Of a DNA stretch of 64,000 nucleotides, positions 53,885 through 62,521 are shown piece after piece (positions within the stretch are counted from its first letter, which is position 1; every line of letters begins with the position of its first letter). The stretch is from Polaromonas jejuensis NBRC 106434. GTDB taxonomy: Bacteria > Pseudomonadota > Gammaproteobacteria > Burkholderiales > Burkholderiaceae_C. The stretch is from NCBI RefSeq assembly GCF_001598235.1, contig NZ_BCYO01000002.1:186001-250000 (forward strand). Reading direction: 5' to 3'. The notes beneath the pieces are model-generated. The model made no database searches, was not told where the DNA came from, and saw only the letters and a program-made list of their open reading frames with translations. Both the position numbers and the translations under genes were made by a program.

Positions 53885-54537
53885 AAGATTCGCATCCTGT
53901 TTTCGACGGTGCGCAGGGTCAACGTCAGCACTCCAATAAGGAGCAGATAAATCACCGCCACCGCGGTCCAGATCTCCACGGCGCGGAAGTTCGAGGCCAT
54001 GATCTCCTGGCCCTGACGCGTCAGTTCACCCACCCCGATCACGATGAACAGCGAGGTGTCTTTCAGACTGACGATGAACTGGTTGCCCAGCGGCGGCGTC
54101 ATGCGGCGAAAGGCCACCGGCCCCACCACAAAGGCGAGCACCCGCCAGGTCGGCATGCCCAGGGCGACACCGGCCTCACGCAGCCCGCGCGGCACCGAAA
54201 GGAAAGCGCCGCGCACAATCTCGGCAATGTAGGCACCCGAATTGACGATGATGGACGCGACGGCCGCCGTCATCGCGTCAACCCGGATTCCCAGCAACAC
54301 AGGCAGTGCAAAGTAGATGAACATCACCTGCACCACAATGGGCGTGCCCCGCACAAAGCCCACATAAAGCAAGCCGATGGTGCGAACAGGCTTGTTGCCG
54401 TAAGCGCGCATCAAGCCAAACAACACCCCGACCAACGTGCCGCCGACCAGGCCAGCGATCGTGATCAATACCGTCAGCTTGGCGCCCCGCAGCAAGGCCG
54501 GCAGGGCATCAGAAATGACGGACCAGTCGAATTCCAT
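53881..54537 (-). CDS. Glutamine-type ABC transporter permease
   Basis: This is a 218-aa permease of the GlnP/HisMQ family with about five hydrophobic helices. The EAA-type loop is AEIVRGAFLSVPRGLREAG followed by VALGMPTWR. Only one permease gene is present, so it should form a homodimer. It lies 32 bp after the binding-protein gene. Confidence 0.92.
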   Translation of the reverse strand: MEFDWSVISDALPALLRGAKLTVLITIAGLVGGTLVGVLFGLMRAYGNKPVRTIGLLYVGFVRGTPIVVQVMFIYFALPVLLGIRVDAMTAAVASIIVNSGAYIAEIVRGAFLSVPRGLREAGVALGMPTWRVLAFVVGPVAFRRMTPPLGNQFIVSLKDTSLFIVIGVGELTRQGQEIMASNFRAVEIWTAVAVIYLLLIGVLTLTLRTVENRMRIL

Positions 54538-54569
54538 ACCGGACTCCTGTTCTCGCTTGACTTACTTGA

Positions 54570-55319
54570 TTAAGGCTTTGGCGGCTCGGTGCCAAACCAC
54601 TTCTTGTAGATCGTGGTGTAGCGCCCATCGGCCTTGATCTTGGCCAGTGCCCCATTGACCTTGGCGACCAGCGGGCTGCCTTTGGGAAAGCCGATGCCGT
54701 ACTGGTGCGCCAGCATCTGGGCGCCCACGGCCTTGACCTTGCCCTTGCCGGCGGTGGCGATGTAGTACAGCACGTTGGGCGTGTCATGCATGGCGGCGTC
54801 CACACGGCCGGTCTGCAGCTCGAGGTAGGCGTTGTCGATGTTGGGGAACAGGCGCAGGTCGGTGCCGGCAAAGTTGGCCTTGGCATAGTCCGCGGCGGAG
54901 GTGCCGGTCTTCAGCGCCAGGGCTTTGCCCTTGAGGTCTTCAGCGCCCTTGATGGTGCTGGCCGCCGGCACCATCAGCATGAAACCGCTGTCGTAGTAAC
55001 CGTCCGAAAAGTCGATGACCTTCTTGCGCTCATCCTTGATCGTGATGCCGGCCAGCGCCACGTCCACGTTCTTGGTCTGCAGGGCGGGCAGGATGCCGCT
55101 GAAGTCCATGGGCTGCAGCTTGTAGTCCAGCTTCAGTTCCTTGGCGACGCTGTCCCACAGGTCAATGTCGAATCCAACGTACTTGTCGCCCTGTTTGAAC
55201 TCGAAGGGAACAAAGGCGGTGTCCACCGCGACCAACAGGGTTTCGGCGCGGGCGGCCTGGCCCAACAAAGCGGCAGCACCCAGCGCCAGAACCGCCATTT
55301 TCAAAAAAAGCTTGCTCAT
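54570..55319 (-). CDS. Glutamine-binding-type periplasmic protein (family 3)
   Basis: This is a 249-aa family 3 binding protein. The signal peptide covers about residues 1-25 and ends ARA. The mature part begins [20 protein letters not shown] and contains [16 protein letters not shown], the GlnH-like signature, then the ligand-loop [14 protein letters not shown]. The ligand class is a polar amino acid or close derivative. It is the first structural gene after the divided RpiR-linked promoter. Confidence 0.92.
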   Translation of the reverse strand: MSKLFLKMAVLALGAAALLGQAARAETLLVAVDTAFVPFEFKQGDKYVGFDIDLWDSVAKELKLDYKLQPMDFSGILPALQTKNVDVALAGITIKDERKKVIDFSDGYYDSGFMLMVPAASTIKGAEDLKGKALALKTGTSAADYAKANFAGTDLRLFPNIDNAYLELQTGRVDAAMHDTPNVLYYIATAGKGKVKAVGAQMLAHQYGIGFPKGSPLVAKVNGALAKIKADGRYTTIYKKWFGTEPPKP

Positions 55320-55458
55320 GAAAGAACCTTTCAGATTGAAGTTTCACCATATTGGTGCAAACACATTTGCGTAATGCTATTGTGTGCAACAATATTTGCA
55401 TATTACGTGCCAGCTCCGGCTTTTTGAATGTGGGTTTACCCGAAGGGCTGGGAAAAGC
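55320..55458 (-). promoter_or_regulatory. Promoter region between RpiR copy 2 and the ABC-C45 operon
   Basis: This 139-bp AT-rich gap contains GCGTAAT (from 55370) and an opposing ATTACG (55402), flanking TTGTGTGCAACAATATTTGC. It looks like a promoter with an imperfect inverted repeat and is a reasonable RpiR target. The TGCAAC word also occurs near 50895 and 56345. Confidence 0.4.
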
Positions 55459-56334
55459 TCAGGCCTTGGTGGCCGAGCGCTTGGCAGAAGGCAGCAGGTA
55501 GGCGCCGGAGTCGAACAACTGCTGTTCGGCAGCATCGATTTTTTGCGCGACGGCCTCGCCCGCATCGGCCACCAGCAGTTCCAACAGGGCTTCCATGACG
55601 GCCATGGCCGCGGCGACCGACGGAAAGAAGGACGGGCTTGCCGCGGAGAACAGCACCTGCACATCAGCCGCCAGGGCCAGCGGCGAGGCATTGCTGTCGG
55701 TCAGCGCAATCACCCGCGCACCGGCGGCCCGGGCCGTTTCGGCCACCGTGACCGATTCGCTGGAATAAGGCGCGAAACTGATGGTCACCACGGCATCCCC
55801 GGGCTCGATGGGCCGCATCTGCATCTCCAGGCCGCCGCGGTGCGCATCGATCAGGTGGACCGAATTGCGGAAGAGCCGGTAACCGTAGACCAGTGAATAG
55901 GCCATCGGAAAGCTGGCCCGGAAGCCGGCAACATGCACGGCCCTGGCGCTCTTCAGCAGCCTGGCCGCCTCGCGCAGCGAGTCCTTACACAGCGCCTCGG
56001 TGGCGTCCAGGTTCTGCCGCTGCACGGCAAACATCTCGCCCAGCAAATCCACCTCACGCCCGCGGGTGGCCAGGCTTTTGGCGCGCTGGCCATAGCGTCC
56101 GGAATGCAGGCCCAGGTCTTCGGCAAACGCCGACTTCAGCTCCGGCCAGCCGGCATAGCCCAAATGTTGTGCAAGACGCACCAAGGTGGATGGTGGCACC
56201 TGGGCCTGCTCCGCCAAGGTACGCATGGACGAAATCACCACCTCGTTGGGATGGTCCACCACAAAGCGCGCGGCCACCTGCATTTTCGGACTCAGGGAGG
56301 AAAAGCGCCCAAGAATAAGCTCTGTACTTTGCAT
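55459..56334 (-). CDS. MurR/RpiR-family regulator, copy 2
   Basis: This is a 291-aa regulator with the RpiR helix-turn-helix (about 10-80: FSSLSPKMQVAARFVVDHP, TLAEQAQVPPSTLVRLAQHL) and a SIS domain (about 120-255, with VHVAGFRASFPMAYSLVYGY, PGDAVVTISFAPYSSESVTV and ALTDSNASPLA). It is a distant paralogue of the copy at 51144. It directly precedes the transporter-C45 genes on the same strand and probably controls them. The ATG at 56334 was chosen because homology starts soon after. Confidence 0.88.
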   Translation of the reverse strand: MQSTELILGRFSSLSPKMQVAARFVVDHPNEVVISSMRTLAEQAQVPPSTLVRLAQHLGYAGWPELKSAFAEDLGLHSGRYGQRAKSLATRGREVDLLGEMFAVQRQNLDATEALCKDSLREAARLLKSARAVHVAGFRASFPMAYSLVYGYRLFRNSVHLIDAHRGGLEMQMRPIEPGDAVVTISFAPYSSESVTVAETARAAGARVIALTDSNASPLALAADVQVLFSAASPSFFPSVAAAMAVMEALLELLVADAGEAVAQKIDAAEQQLFDSGAYLLPSAKRSATKA

Positions 56335-56483
56335 GAAATTCCGTTTGCAACACCCGATCAACAATTGGATCGAATGTTACATCGCACAGCCAGGCCGACG
56401 ATCCATGGGGCTTGCAGCGCTTTTTCCAACCCGCGTGCGGGCGCATGCGTCGCCCGCATCACCCTAGGGCCCGGCACACCCGT

Positions 56484-56593
56484 TTACCCCCAGCTCCTGT
56501 GGGCCAGTCTGTGGATAAGCGTTCCAACAACTCCGCAAAGCCCCGTCCCTGCTGGCTTTCCACAGGTTGCCCATGAATTGATCAGGGCGGCTT
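56484..56593 (+). repeat. DnaA-box-type long repeat, copy B
   Basis: It is nearly identical to 42211-42320, including TTTACCCCCAGCTCCTGTGG, an exact TGTGGATAA (56510-56518), AACAACTCCGCAAAGCCCCG and CCATGAATTGATCAGG. A GCTAT repeat follows about 45 bp later, as in copy A. Confidence 0.75.
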
Positions 56594-56635
56594 CCCCGTG
56601 GACGGTATAGGTCTGCCGTACTTGGAGCACTTCCG

Positions 56636-56699
56636 TTAACTATTATTTTGATAGCAGCTAGCGCTTTCCCTGCCTTGGCTTGAAGGCGATTTCCAGGCC
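56636..56699 (+). repeat. GCTAT-family dispersed repeat
   Basis: It reads ACTATTATTTTGATAGCAGC, then TAGCGCTTTCCCTGCC, TTGGCTTGAAGGC and a T-rich end. Confidence 0.6.
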
Positions 56700-56710
56700 A
56701 AAACCCTGGC

Positions 56711-57928
56711 TCAAGCCTGCTGCGCTCGCGCCTTCAGCCGGCGCGTCACCCGCAGCATCAGCAGCGAGATCAAGCCACAATACCCGCCCAGCCCGACGAT
56801 CAACGCCGGGTAGCTGACACCCGCATCAATCAGCAGGCCGGCCAGGCCCGGGCCGGTCGCCGAGGCAAACACCAGCACGGCCACGATCACGGCGCGCACC
56901 GCGCCCAGGTGCTTCACGCCATAAATCTCGGGCCAGAGCGAGCCGTACAGCGACAGCGAAAAGCCGTTGGACATGCCATACATCGCCATGAAGGCAAAGA
57001 TGACCCAGGAGGCCTGCAGGGAGCCCAGCAGCAGCAGGCCCAGCCCGAGGGGCAACAGGTAAAAAGGCAGCAGCCTCAGGCCTGACAGGCGGTCAATCAG
57101 CTGCCCCGACACCAAGGTGAAGGCAATCGTCATCAGCGCGTACAGCGTAAAGGCCGACGCAAAGGCCTGCAGCGACCAGCCACGCAGCTCGACCAGGTAC
57201 ACCTGATGAAAAAAGATGGTGTTGCCGATGAAGGCCGGCGGCGCCATGGCCAGCATCAGCAGGTAAAACAGCGGGTCGCGCAGCACCTGCGGGCGGGTCC
57301 AGTCGCGGGCGAGGCCCACGCGGGCCACCGGGTCAGACGCCTGCGCCTCGCGCTCGACGGCGACCAGCGAGGCAATCAGCGGCAAGCCCAGCAGCAGCAA
57401 GGCGCCGGCGGCGAGCCACCAGCTGTTGCGCCAGCCCACCGACGCGGCCAACGCCACAAAGCCCAGGGGCAGCAAGGCCTCGCCGGTGTTCAGGCCCAGC
57501 GTGGCGAGCGACACCGCCCGCCCCCGCTGGGCGGAAAACCAGCGCGCCATGACGGTGAAGGCGGTGTGGGTCATCATGCCCTGGCCCAACAAGCGCAGCA
57601 GGTAAATCGCCACGAACAGCATGGCGATGTGGCGCGACAGCGCCATGCAGGCGGCCGCCACGGCAAGCAGCGGCACGATGGCCAGCGTCATCTTGCGGGC
57701 GCTGTAGCGGTCCACCAGATGGCCCAGGCGCGGCAGGGTGAGCGCGCTGGCCAGCGTGGCGGCCATGTAGAGCGAGCCAAACTCGCCATGCGAGAGGGAA
57801 AACTCGCGCCGGATATCGCCCGCCGAGAGCGAGATCAAAAAGGTCTGCCCGACGGACGAAAAGAAAAAAAGCAGAAAACCGCCGCCCAGCCAGCGGGCGT
57901 TGTCGCGCAGAAAGGCGATGAAGGGCAT
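56711..57928 (-). CDS. MFS transporter
   Basis: This is a 405-aa major facilitator with about twelve hydrophobic helices. The loop 2-3 motif is DRYSARKMTLAI (the GX3DR(Y)-type motif, here HLVDRYSARK), and motif C-like glycines occur in LNTGEALLPLGFVAL. The central loop (about 193-215) is polar. It resembles monocarboxylate-type or efflux MFS proteins, and the substrate is unknown. It ends 117 bp after the DnaA-box repeat and lies 21 bp downstream of rbgA. Confidence 0.87.
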   Translation of the reverse strand: MPFIAFLRDNARWLGGGFLLFFFSSVGQTFLISLSAGDIRREFSLSHGEFGSLYMAATLASALTLPRLGHLVDRYSARKMTLAIVPLLAVAAACMALSRHIAMLFVAIYLLRLLGQGMMTHTAFTVMARWFSAQRGRAVSLATLGLNTGEALLPLGFVALAASVGWRNSWWLAAGALLLLGLPLIASLVAVEREAQASDPVARVGLARDWTRPQVLRDPLFYLLMLAMAPPAFIGNTIFFHQVYLVELRGWSLQAFASAFTLYALMTIAFTLVSGQLIDRLSGLRLLPFYLLPLGLGLLLLGSLQASWVIFAFMAMYGMSNGFSLSLYGSLWPEIYGVKHLGAVRAVIVAVLVFASATGPGLAGLLIDAGVSYPALIVGLGGYCGLISLLMLRVTRRLKARAQQA

Positions 57929-57949
57929 GGGCGGCCGGGCGCTTGCGCT

Positions 57950-58945
57950 TCAGGGCGTGTCTGGCGTATCGGGTGTTTCGGTCGCGTCGGAATGGCGCGG
58001 CTTCTCGGCCCTGGGGATTTTCTTGAACTTGATCAGGCGGTTGGTTTCGATCTTGTCTTTCTTGAGCTGCCGCTCGGCATCGAGCTTTTGCCCCGCGGCC
58101 AGCCAGCCGGCAAACTCGTCGGGCGTCTCCAGCGTGATGCGGCCCAGCGTGCCGGCGCGGAATTCGTAGATCACGATTTCGGCGGCCTTTTGCAGGTTGA
58201 TGCGGCCCTTGGCTAAAACCGCGCCGCGCTTGCGGCCGATTTCCTCCAGCATCTGCTCGTCGGTGATGCCGGACACCACTTTGACCTTGTAGCGCGCCTC
58301 CAGCGAGGCCGGGTAGTGCTTGATCAGGTAGTCAAGCAGCTCCAGCGCCACCTCTTCTTCCTCGAAGGCGTTGCGGCCAATCGCGCCGCTGGCGGCCAGG
58401 TTGTAGCCGCTCTTGGCCACGATGATGCGCGGCCACAGCATGCCGGGCGTGTCCCACAGGTAAAAACCGTCGGCCAGCACGATGCGCTGCTCGATCTTGG
58501 TGATGCCGGCCTCGTCGCCGGTCTTGGTGGCGCGCTTGCCGGTCAGGGTGTTGATGAGGGTGGACTTGCCGACGTTGGGAATGCCGCAGATCAGCACGCG
58601 CATGGGCTTGACCATGCTGCCGCGCGTGGGCGCCAGCGCATGGCAGGCATCAATCAGGCGGCGCGCCGGCGCGGTGTCGCTGGCGTCCAGCTCAATCGCG
58701 CGGGTGGCGGGCAGGCTGTTGTAGTGCGCCAGCCAGAGCGGCGTGCGCACCGGGTCGGCCAGGTCCTGCTTGTTCAAAACCTTGAGCGCCGGCTTGCCGC
58801 TGGTGAGTTCGGCCAGCATGGGGTTGGCGCTGGAGCCGGGCAGGCGGGCATCGAGCAGCTCGATCACCACATCAATTTCCTTGATGCGCTCGCTGATGGC
58901 TTTTTTGGTCAGGTGCATGTGACCGGGAAACCACTGGATGGCCAT
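57950..58945 (-). CDS. rbgA: Ribosome biogenesis GTPase RbgA/YlqF
   Basis: This is a 331-aa circularly permuted GTPase. The order is G4 (NKQD at 58-61), then G1 (GIPNVGKS at 121-128), then G3 (DTPG at 155-158), as in YlqF/RbgA. The N-terminal MAIQWFPGHMHLTKKAI is the family signature. It acts late in 50S subunit assembly. The ATG at 58945 starts exactly at that signature, while the longer frame to 59149 adds arginine-rich nonsense. It is divergent from the small membrane protein gene. Confidence 0.93.
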   Translation of the reverse strand: MAIQWFPGHMHLTKKAISERIKEIDVVIELLDARLPGSSANPMLAELTSGKPALKVLNKQDLADPVRTPLWLAHYNSLPATRAIELDASDTAPARRLIDACHALAPTRGSMVKPMRVLICGIPNVGKSTLINTLTGKRATKTGDEAGITKIEQRIVLADGFYLWDTPGMLWPRIIVAKSGYNLAASGAIGRNAFEEEEVALELLDYLIKHYPASLEARYKVKVVSGITDEQMLEEIGRKRGAVLAKGRINLQKAAEIVIYEFRAGTLGRITLETPDEFAGWLAAGQKLDAERQLKKDKIETNRLIKFKKIPRAEKPRHSDATETPDTPDTP

Positions 58946-59206
58946 CGGGATGTTCTTTCTTGGTTCGAAGTCTGGATTGCGGCGACATGACGGGCAGGCG
59001 GTGTTGCGCATTCCGTGCGCATTCCGGCCAATCAGCCAAGCCCGATTATCGACGCGCCGCGCCGGCCGGCCCAAGGCGGCCCGACCCCGCCGCAAATGGG
59101 GGCAAGCCACGCGCCGTGGCGGGGCGATGGGGGAGAATCGGGGAAACACCCCTCCCTGCCACCCTACAGCGCCCCAAAGCGCCCTTCAGCGCCCTCACCT
59201 ACCGCC

Positions 59207-59500
59207 ATGTCCCTGCCCAAGCCTCCCAAACGCCGCCCTAGCAAAGCCGGCTACAGCACCAGCGCTGGCGCCGCCCAGAACAGAGCCAGCCAGAAGGCCA
59301 ACAACGAGCTGCTGTTTAAGGGCATTTTGTGCAGCCTCATCGGCCTGGGCGTGCTGATTTCACCCTACTTCATCACCTCGCCGGGCATGCAGGGCATCGT
59401 GGCCCAGTCCTCGCTGGTGGGCTGGTTTGCGCTGGTGCTGGGCGTGGCGTTTATCGGGGTGTATGCCTGGCGGCGCCTGGCAAGCGCAAAAAAACAGTAA
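59207..59500 (+). CDS. Small two-helix membrane protein of unknown function
   Basis: This 97-aa protein has a basic, Pro/Lys-rich N-terminus (MSLPKPPKRRPSKAGYSTSA), then two hydrophobic helices (about 38-58 and 68-88) separated by a short loop, and a basic end SAKKQ. The ATG at 59207 avoids a non-homologous Pro-rich extension. I do not recognise the family. It precedes the oxidoreductase-like gene by 20 bp. Confidence 0.65.
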   Translation: MSLPKPPKRRPSKAGYSTSAGAAQNRASQKANNELLFKGILCSLIGLGVLISPYFITSPGMQGIVAQSSLVGWFALVLGVAFIGVYAWRRLASAKKQ

Positions 59501-59520
59501 GCGCGCGCCCCCAAAAAATC

Positions 59521-59739
59521 ATGCCGGACTGTCCCGCCGAACGCTCGGAGCGCGAAGCCGCGCTGGCCCTGTTCAGCGCCCTGCAGCAGCGCGCCCAGGC
59601 CGCTGGCGTGGCCCTGCGCGCGCCGCCGCCCGAGCCGACCAGCTGCTGCGGGCGCGGCTGCAACGGTTGCGTGTGGGAGGGCTATTACAGTGCGGTGGAC
59701 TACTGGCGCGAAGAGGCCTTGCTGCAGTTGGCAAGCTGA
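59521..59739 (+). CDS. Oxidoreductase-like domain protein
   Basis: This 72-aa protein carries the small 'oxidoreductase-like' domain: PPPEPTSCCGRGCNGCVWEGYYSAVDYW, with four closely spaced cysteines (about 44-52). The domain is found in proteobacterial and mitochondrial small proteins of unclear function and may bind metal or iron-sulphur. The ATG at 59521 gives just this domain plus a short helix. Confidence 0.75.
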   Translation: MPDCPAERSEREAALALFSALQQRAQAAGVALRAPPPEPTSCCGRGCNGCVWEGYYSAVDYWREEALLQLAS

Positions 59740-59832
59740 CCGACAGGGCACCGGGGACATCGGAGCTGTACGACGCGAAAAGCGCGCCGCAGCAGTGGCG
59801 CGCTGCGCCGGAAGCTGCGGCGAGCATGCACC

Positions 59833-60141
59833 TCAAAGCAAGCGCGTTTCGCCCATCATCAAGTCCACGCCGGCGCCAGCAAAGTTGGCCAGGTCGGCAG
59901 CAGTCGCCTGCCCTTGCGGTGAGGCGATTGCCTCCTGAATGGCCGACATGGAGTCAAACTCAAGAATGGCGACCAGGTACGCGGCATGCTTGCCTGCCAT
60001 GCCCATCACATCACCGCGTGTGACTTCATAGCTGCGCAAGCCCGGCAGGGTCTTGGCCAGCGGAACATGTTTATTGAAATAGTAGTCGTCAAATGCAGCG
60101 GCGTCTTCAGGCTGCTGATAGCTTGCAATAAGTTTGGCCAT
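59833..60141 (-). CDS. EthD-family protein
   Basis: This is a 102-aa dimeric alpha/beta-barrel (ferredoxin-like) protein. It opens MAKLIASYQQPEDAAAFDDYYFNKHVPLAKTLPGLRSYEV, the EthD signature with the conserved HxPLAxxxPG. EthD proteins support degradation of ethers or act as small monooxygenase or dehydratase partners; most members are unassigned. The ATG at 60141 is preferred over 60204. Confidence 0.82.
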   Translation of the reverse strand: MAKLIASYQQPEDAAAFDDYYFNKHVPLAKTLPGLRSYEVTRGDVMGMAGKHAAYLVAILEFDSMSAIQEAIASPQGQATAADLANFAGAGVDLMMGETRLL

Positions 60142-60240
60142 TTCGCGTCCCCAGGTTTTTGCCGGACCAGCAAGCCGCTGGCTGGCAACGCACTTTAGCA
60201 ACACGCGCTCGCAATGGCCAGACCCGCGCTACCTTGGCGC

Positions 60241-60876
60241 TCAAGTCCAGTCGCTTGAGTCGCCGCGGCCGATATCAAGCAACTCATCGAAACCGGCGCT
60301 ATTGTCCGCGCTGCCCCCACTGGCGTCAGCGGGCGGGTCGAAGAAGTTGTTGATGGTGCTTGTTGCACTCTCGGCGGCGGGCGAACTCAAGGGATTGGCG
60401 CCAAAAAGCGATGAATGGTGGTGGCCATCGACCAAATGGTTAATGCCCTGGAACAGGAAGGCGCCGGCCGCCACACCCGCGGCAGTGGTCGCCACGTTGG
60501 ACAGGAAGCTGGGCACCTGAAATCCAGGGGACGGGGCAGCAAGCGGTGCGGGTTGAACGGCCGGGCTGGTCATTGCGGGGGGCGAACCCACGGGGCTGGC
60601 TGGGCGACCCCAGGTCGTCGCATCCAGAAAACCTGAGGCCGGTGCGCCAGGCCGCTGCCGCTCCAGCTGGGCTTTGAGTTGCGCAATCTGCGCTTCGGCG
60701 CCCCTCAAGGCGGCGTCAAGCATCACGGCGCGCTGCACCACAAGATAGGCCGCATCGGCTTGCCCTGCAAACGTGTTGGCAATCATCGCCTGCGCCTCCT
60801 CATCCTTGAAGCCAAGCTGCGCTTGGGCCAGTTGTTGCAAAAAGGTGGTCAACTGCTCGCGCTCTTGCAAATTCAT
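60241..60876 (-). CDS. DUF2076 domain protein
   Basis: This is a 211-aa protein. The N-terminal helical region (1-85) with MNLQEREQLTTFLQQLAQ, DEEAQAMIANTF, and DAAYLVVQRAVMLDAAL fits DUF2076. A Pro/Ala-rich linker (90-130) and a hydrophobic glycine-rich segment (about 133-155) lead to an acidic tail with SSDW near the end. The family is thought to be periplasmic or envelope-associated, of unknown function. GGAG precedes the ATG at 60876. Confidence 0.8.
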   Translation of the reverse strand: MNLQEREQLTTFLQQLAQAQLGFKDEEAQAMIANTFAGQADAAYLVVQRAVMLDAALRGAEAQIAQLKAQLERQRPGAPASGFLDATTWGRPASPVGSPPAMTSPAVQPAPLAAPSPGFQVPSFLSNVATTAAGVAAGAFLFQGINHLVDGHHHSSLFGANPLSSPAAESATSTINNFFDPPADASGGSADNSAGFDELLDIGRGDSSDWT

Positions 60877-61141
60877 CGAAGGCTCCAACATGTAAATCAA
60901 GACAGCGCCGAGATGCGGCCCCGCCGCCAAGAGTTCAAGAGCCGGCAACACATTGATACCAAACCCGCCGCTGAAGTCCCCTCGAATTCCCGAGCCGATC
61001 GACAGCGGAAATCAGGGAATTTCTTCACACATCGCTCAGCTTTTTCCCTGTTTTGGAATTATTGCGCCGGCCTTGTCTGCGCATAGTCAGACTCGGCCGT
61101 TGTAGAGGGGTATCTGGGCAGAATGTGAGGAGGGTCTCATC

Positions 61142-61396
61142 ATGCAAGTTGAGGCAAAACAAGCACCACAGGTCGATGATGCGGCACCCGGCGCCGATGA
61201 GAGCGCTTCGCTGCTGGCAGAGGTCGATTTCAAATGGCTAATGGCTGGGCAGGGCTGGTGGATTGACACCAGCCGCTTCCATAGCGATCCATCGTATGCC
61301 GCCGGCCTCTTGCGATTGGCCATGGCATCGCCATTTTTTGCGTTGCGGGACTGCGCGGCTACGTTGCTGGCTCAGATTGGCGGCCCCGCTGCATGA
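61142..61396 (+). CDS. Small conserved protein of unknown function
   Basis: This is an 84-aa soluble protein. The C-terminal part DFKWLMAGQGWWIDTSRFHS followed by YAAGLLRLAMASPFFALRDC is strongly patterned and looks conserved. There is no signal peptide or membrane segment. A strong GGAGG precedes the ATG at 61142. I do not recognise the family. Confidence 0.6.
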   Translation: MQVEAKQAPQVDDAAPGADESASLLAEVDFKWLMAGQGWWIDTSRFHSDPSYAAGLLRLAMASPFFALRDCAATLLAQIGGPAA

Positions 61397-61495
61397 GACG
61401 CCGGGCGGCCTGCCGACTGGCGAGCAACGATCCAGACGCACTGTCGTCGAGGGTCGAAACAGCACGAAACCATGCGCATGGGTGAATACCAGTTT

Positions 61496-61555
61496 CGCTA
61501 TGGTTTCAATAGCTGATAGCGCAGGGAGGACAAGGGCTGGAGCCCTGTTTTTCTT
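61496..61555 (+). repeat. GCTAT-family dispersed repeat
   Basis: It reads GCTATGGTTTCAATAGCTGA, then TAGCGCAGGGAGGAC, GGGCTGGAGCCC and a T run. Confidence 0.6.
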
Positions 61556-61669
61556 GAATCATTGGCAGCACCAGCCCGCGCCGTTGACGCTGGCGGAACG
61601 GCAGCGCTACAGTCCAGACACATGGCTGCGTTGCACTGAAAAAAACGCCCTTGACTACTGGAGCCTGCC

Positions 61670-62515
61670 TTGAAGCCTCTCGCACCATCCCCCCAAAATA
61701 CCCCTGCCCTCCACCGGCGTCACTGGCTGGCCTTTGGCGTGGCCAGCGCCGGCGCGGCCGGGCTGGCCACCAGCGGCACGAATGCCGCCACCGACAAGGT
61801 CGCAACAGCCTCTTTGCCGCTGACGGCCCAGGCCACCGAAGGCCCTTATTACTTTGACGCCGGCAAGGTCCGCGCCGACATCACCGAAGGCCTGGCCGGT
61901 GTGCCGCTGGAGGTGCGCTTTACCGTGATGGACGCCAGCGCTGCGCCGCTGCCCAACATGCGGGTCGACATCTGGCACTGCAACGCCGCAGGGCTTTATT
62001 CGGGTTATGCCGGCCAGGGCGACCAGCGCAGCACCAGCACCAAGGGCAGCAGCTTTTTGCGCGGCACGCTCATCACCGGTGCCGATGGCATGGCGGCCTT
62101 TCGCAGCATTTACCCCGGCTGGTACGAGGGCCGCACCACGCACATCCACTTCAAGGTGCTCAGCGGCGCGCGCACGCTGCTGACCTCGCAGTTCTTTTTG
62201 CCCGACGCGCTCAGTGAGTTTCTCTACACCAGCCTGCCCGACTACCGGCGCACGCACCTGCGTGAAACCCTCAACCGCAACGACGGCATTGCGCTGATGG
62301 CGGGCAGCACGGTGCTGGGGGCGGTGCGCGAAGAGGCCGACCGCTACGTCGCCATGCTCAATGTGGTGGTCGATCCCTTGGCCAGGCAGCTTGCCGGCCG
62401 GCCGCCGGTTCCCGGTGAAGGGCCGCCGCCCGGAGCCGGTGGCCCGGGGCGCGGCAAGGCGCTGACGGCGGCTGAACGACTGGCGGCGCTGGTGCCCGGC
62501 AAGCCGAAAAACTAA
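61670..62515 (+). CDS. Intradiol ring-cleavage dioxygenase with export signal (TTG start)
   Basis: This is a 281-aa protein. Twin arginines (RRHWLAFGVASAGAAGLA, about 16-33) suggest an export signal. The catalytic domain has the four non-haem iron ligands of intradiol dioxygenases: Tyr110 in GLYSGY, Tyr152 in GWYEG, His158 and His160 in THIHFKV. These enzymes cut catechols between the hydroxyls; the secreted branch is poorly characterised and lacks the usual catechol-pathway neighbours here. TTG at 61670 with a well-spaced GGAG is the best start. The C-terminal 40 residues are Pro/Gly/Ala-rich. Confidence 0.85.
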   Translation: MKPLAPSPQNTPALHRRHWLAFGVASAGAAGLATSGTNAATDKVATASLPLTAQATEGPYYFDAGKVRADITEGLAGVPLEVRFTVMDASAAPLPNMRVDIWHCNAAGLYSGYAGQGDQRSTSTKGSSFLRGTLITGADGMAAFRSIYPGWYEGRTTHIHFKVLSGARTLLTSQFFLPDALSEFLYTSLPDYRRTHLRETLNRNDGIALMAGSTVLGAVREEADRYVAMLNVVVDPLARQLAGRPPVPGEGPPPGAGGPGRGKALTAAERLAALVPGKPKN

Positions 62516-62521
62516 TGGCGG

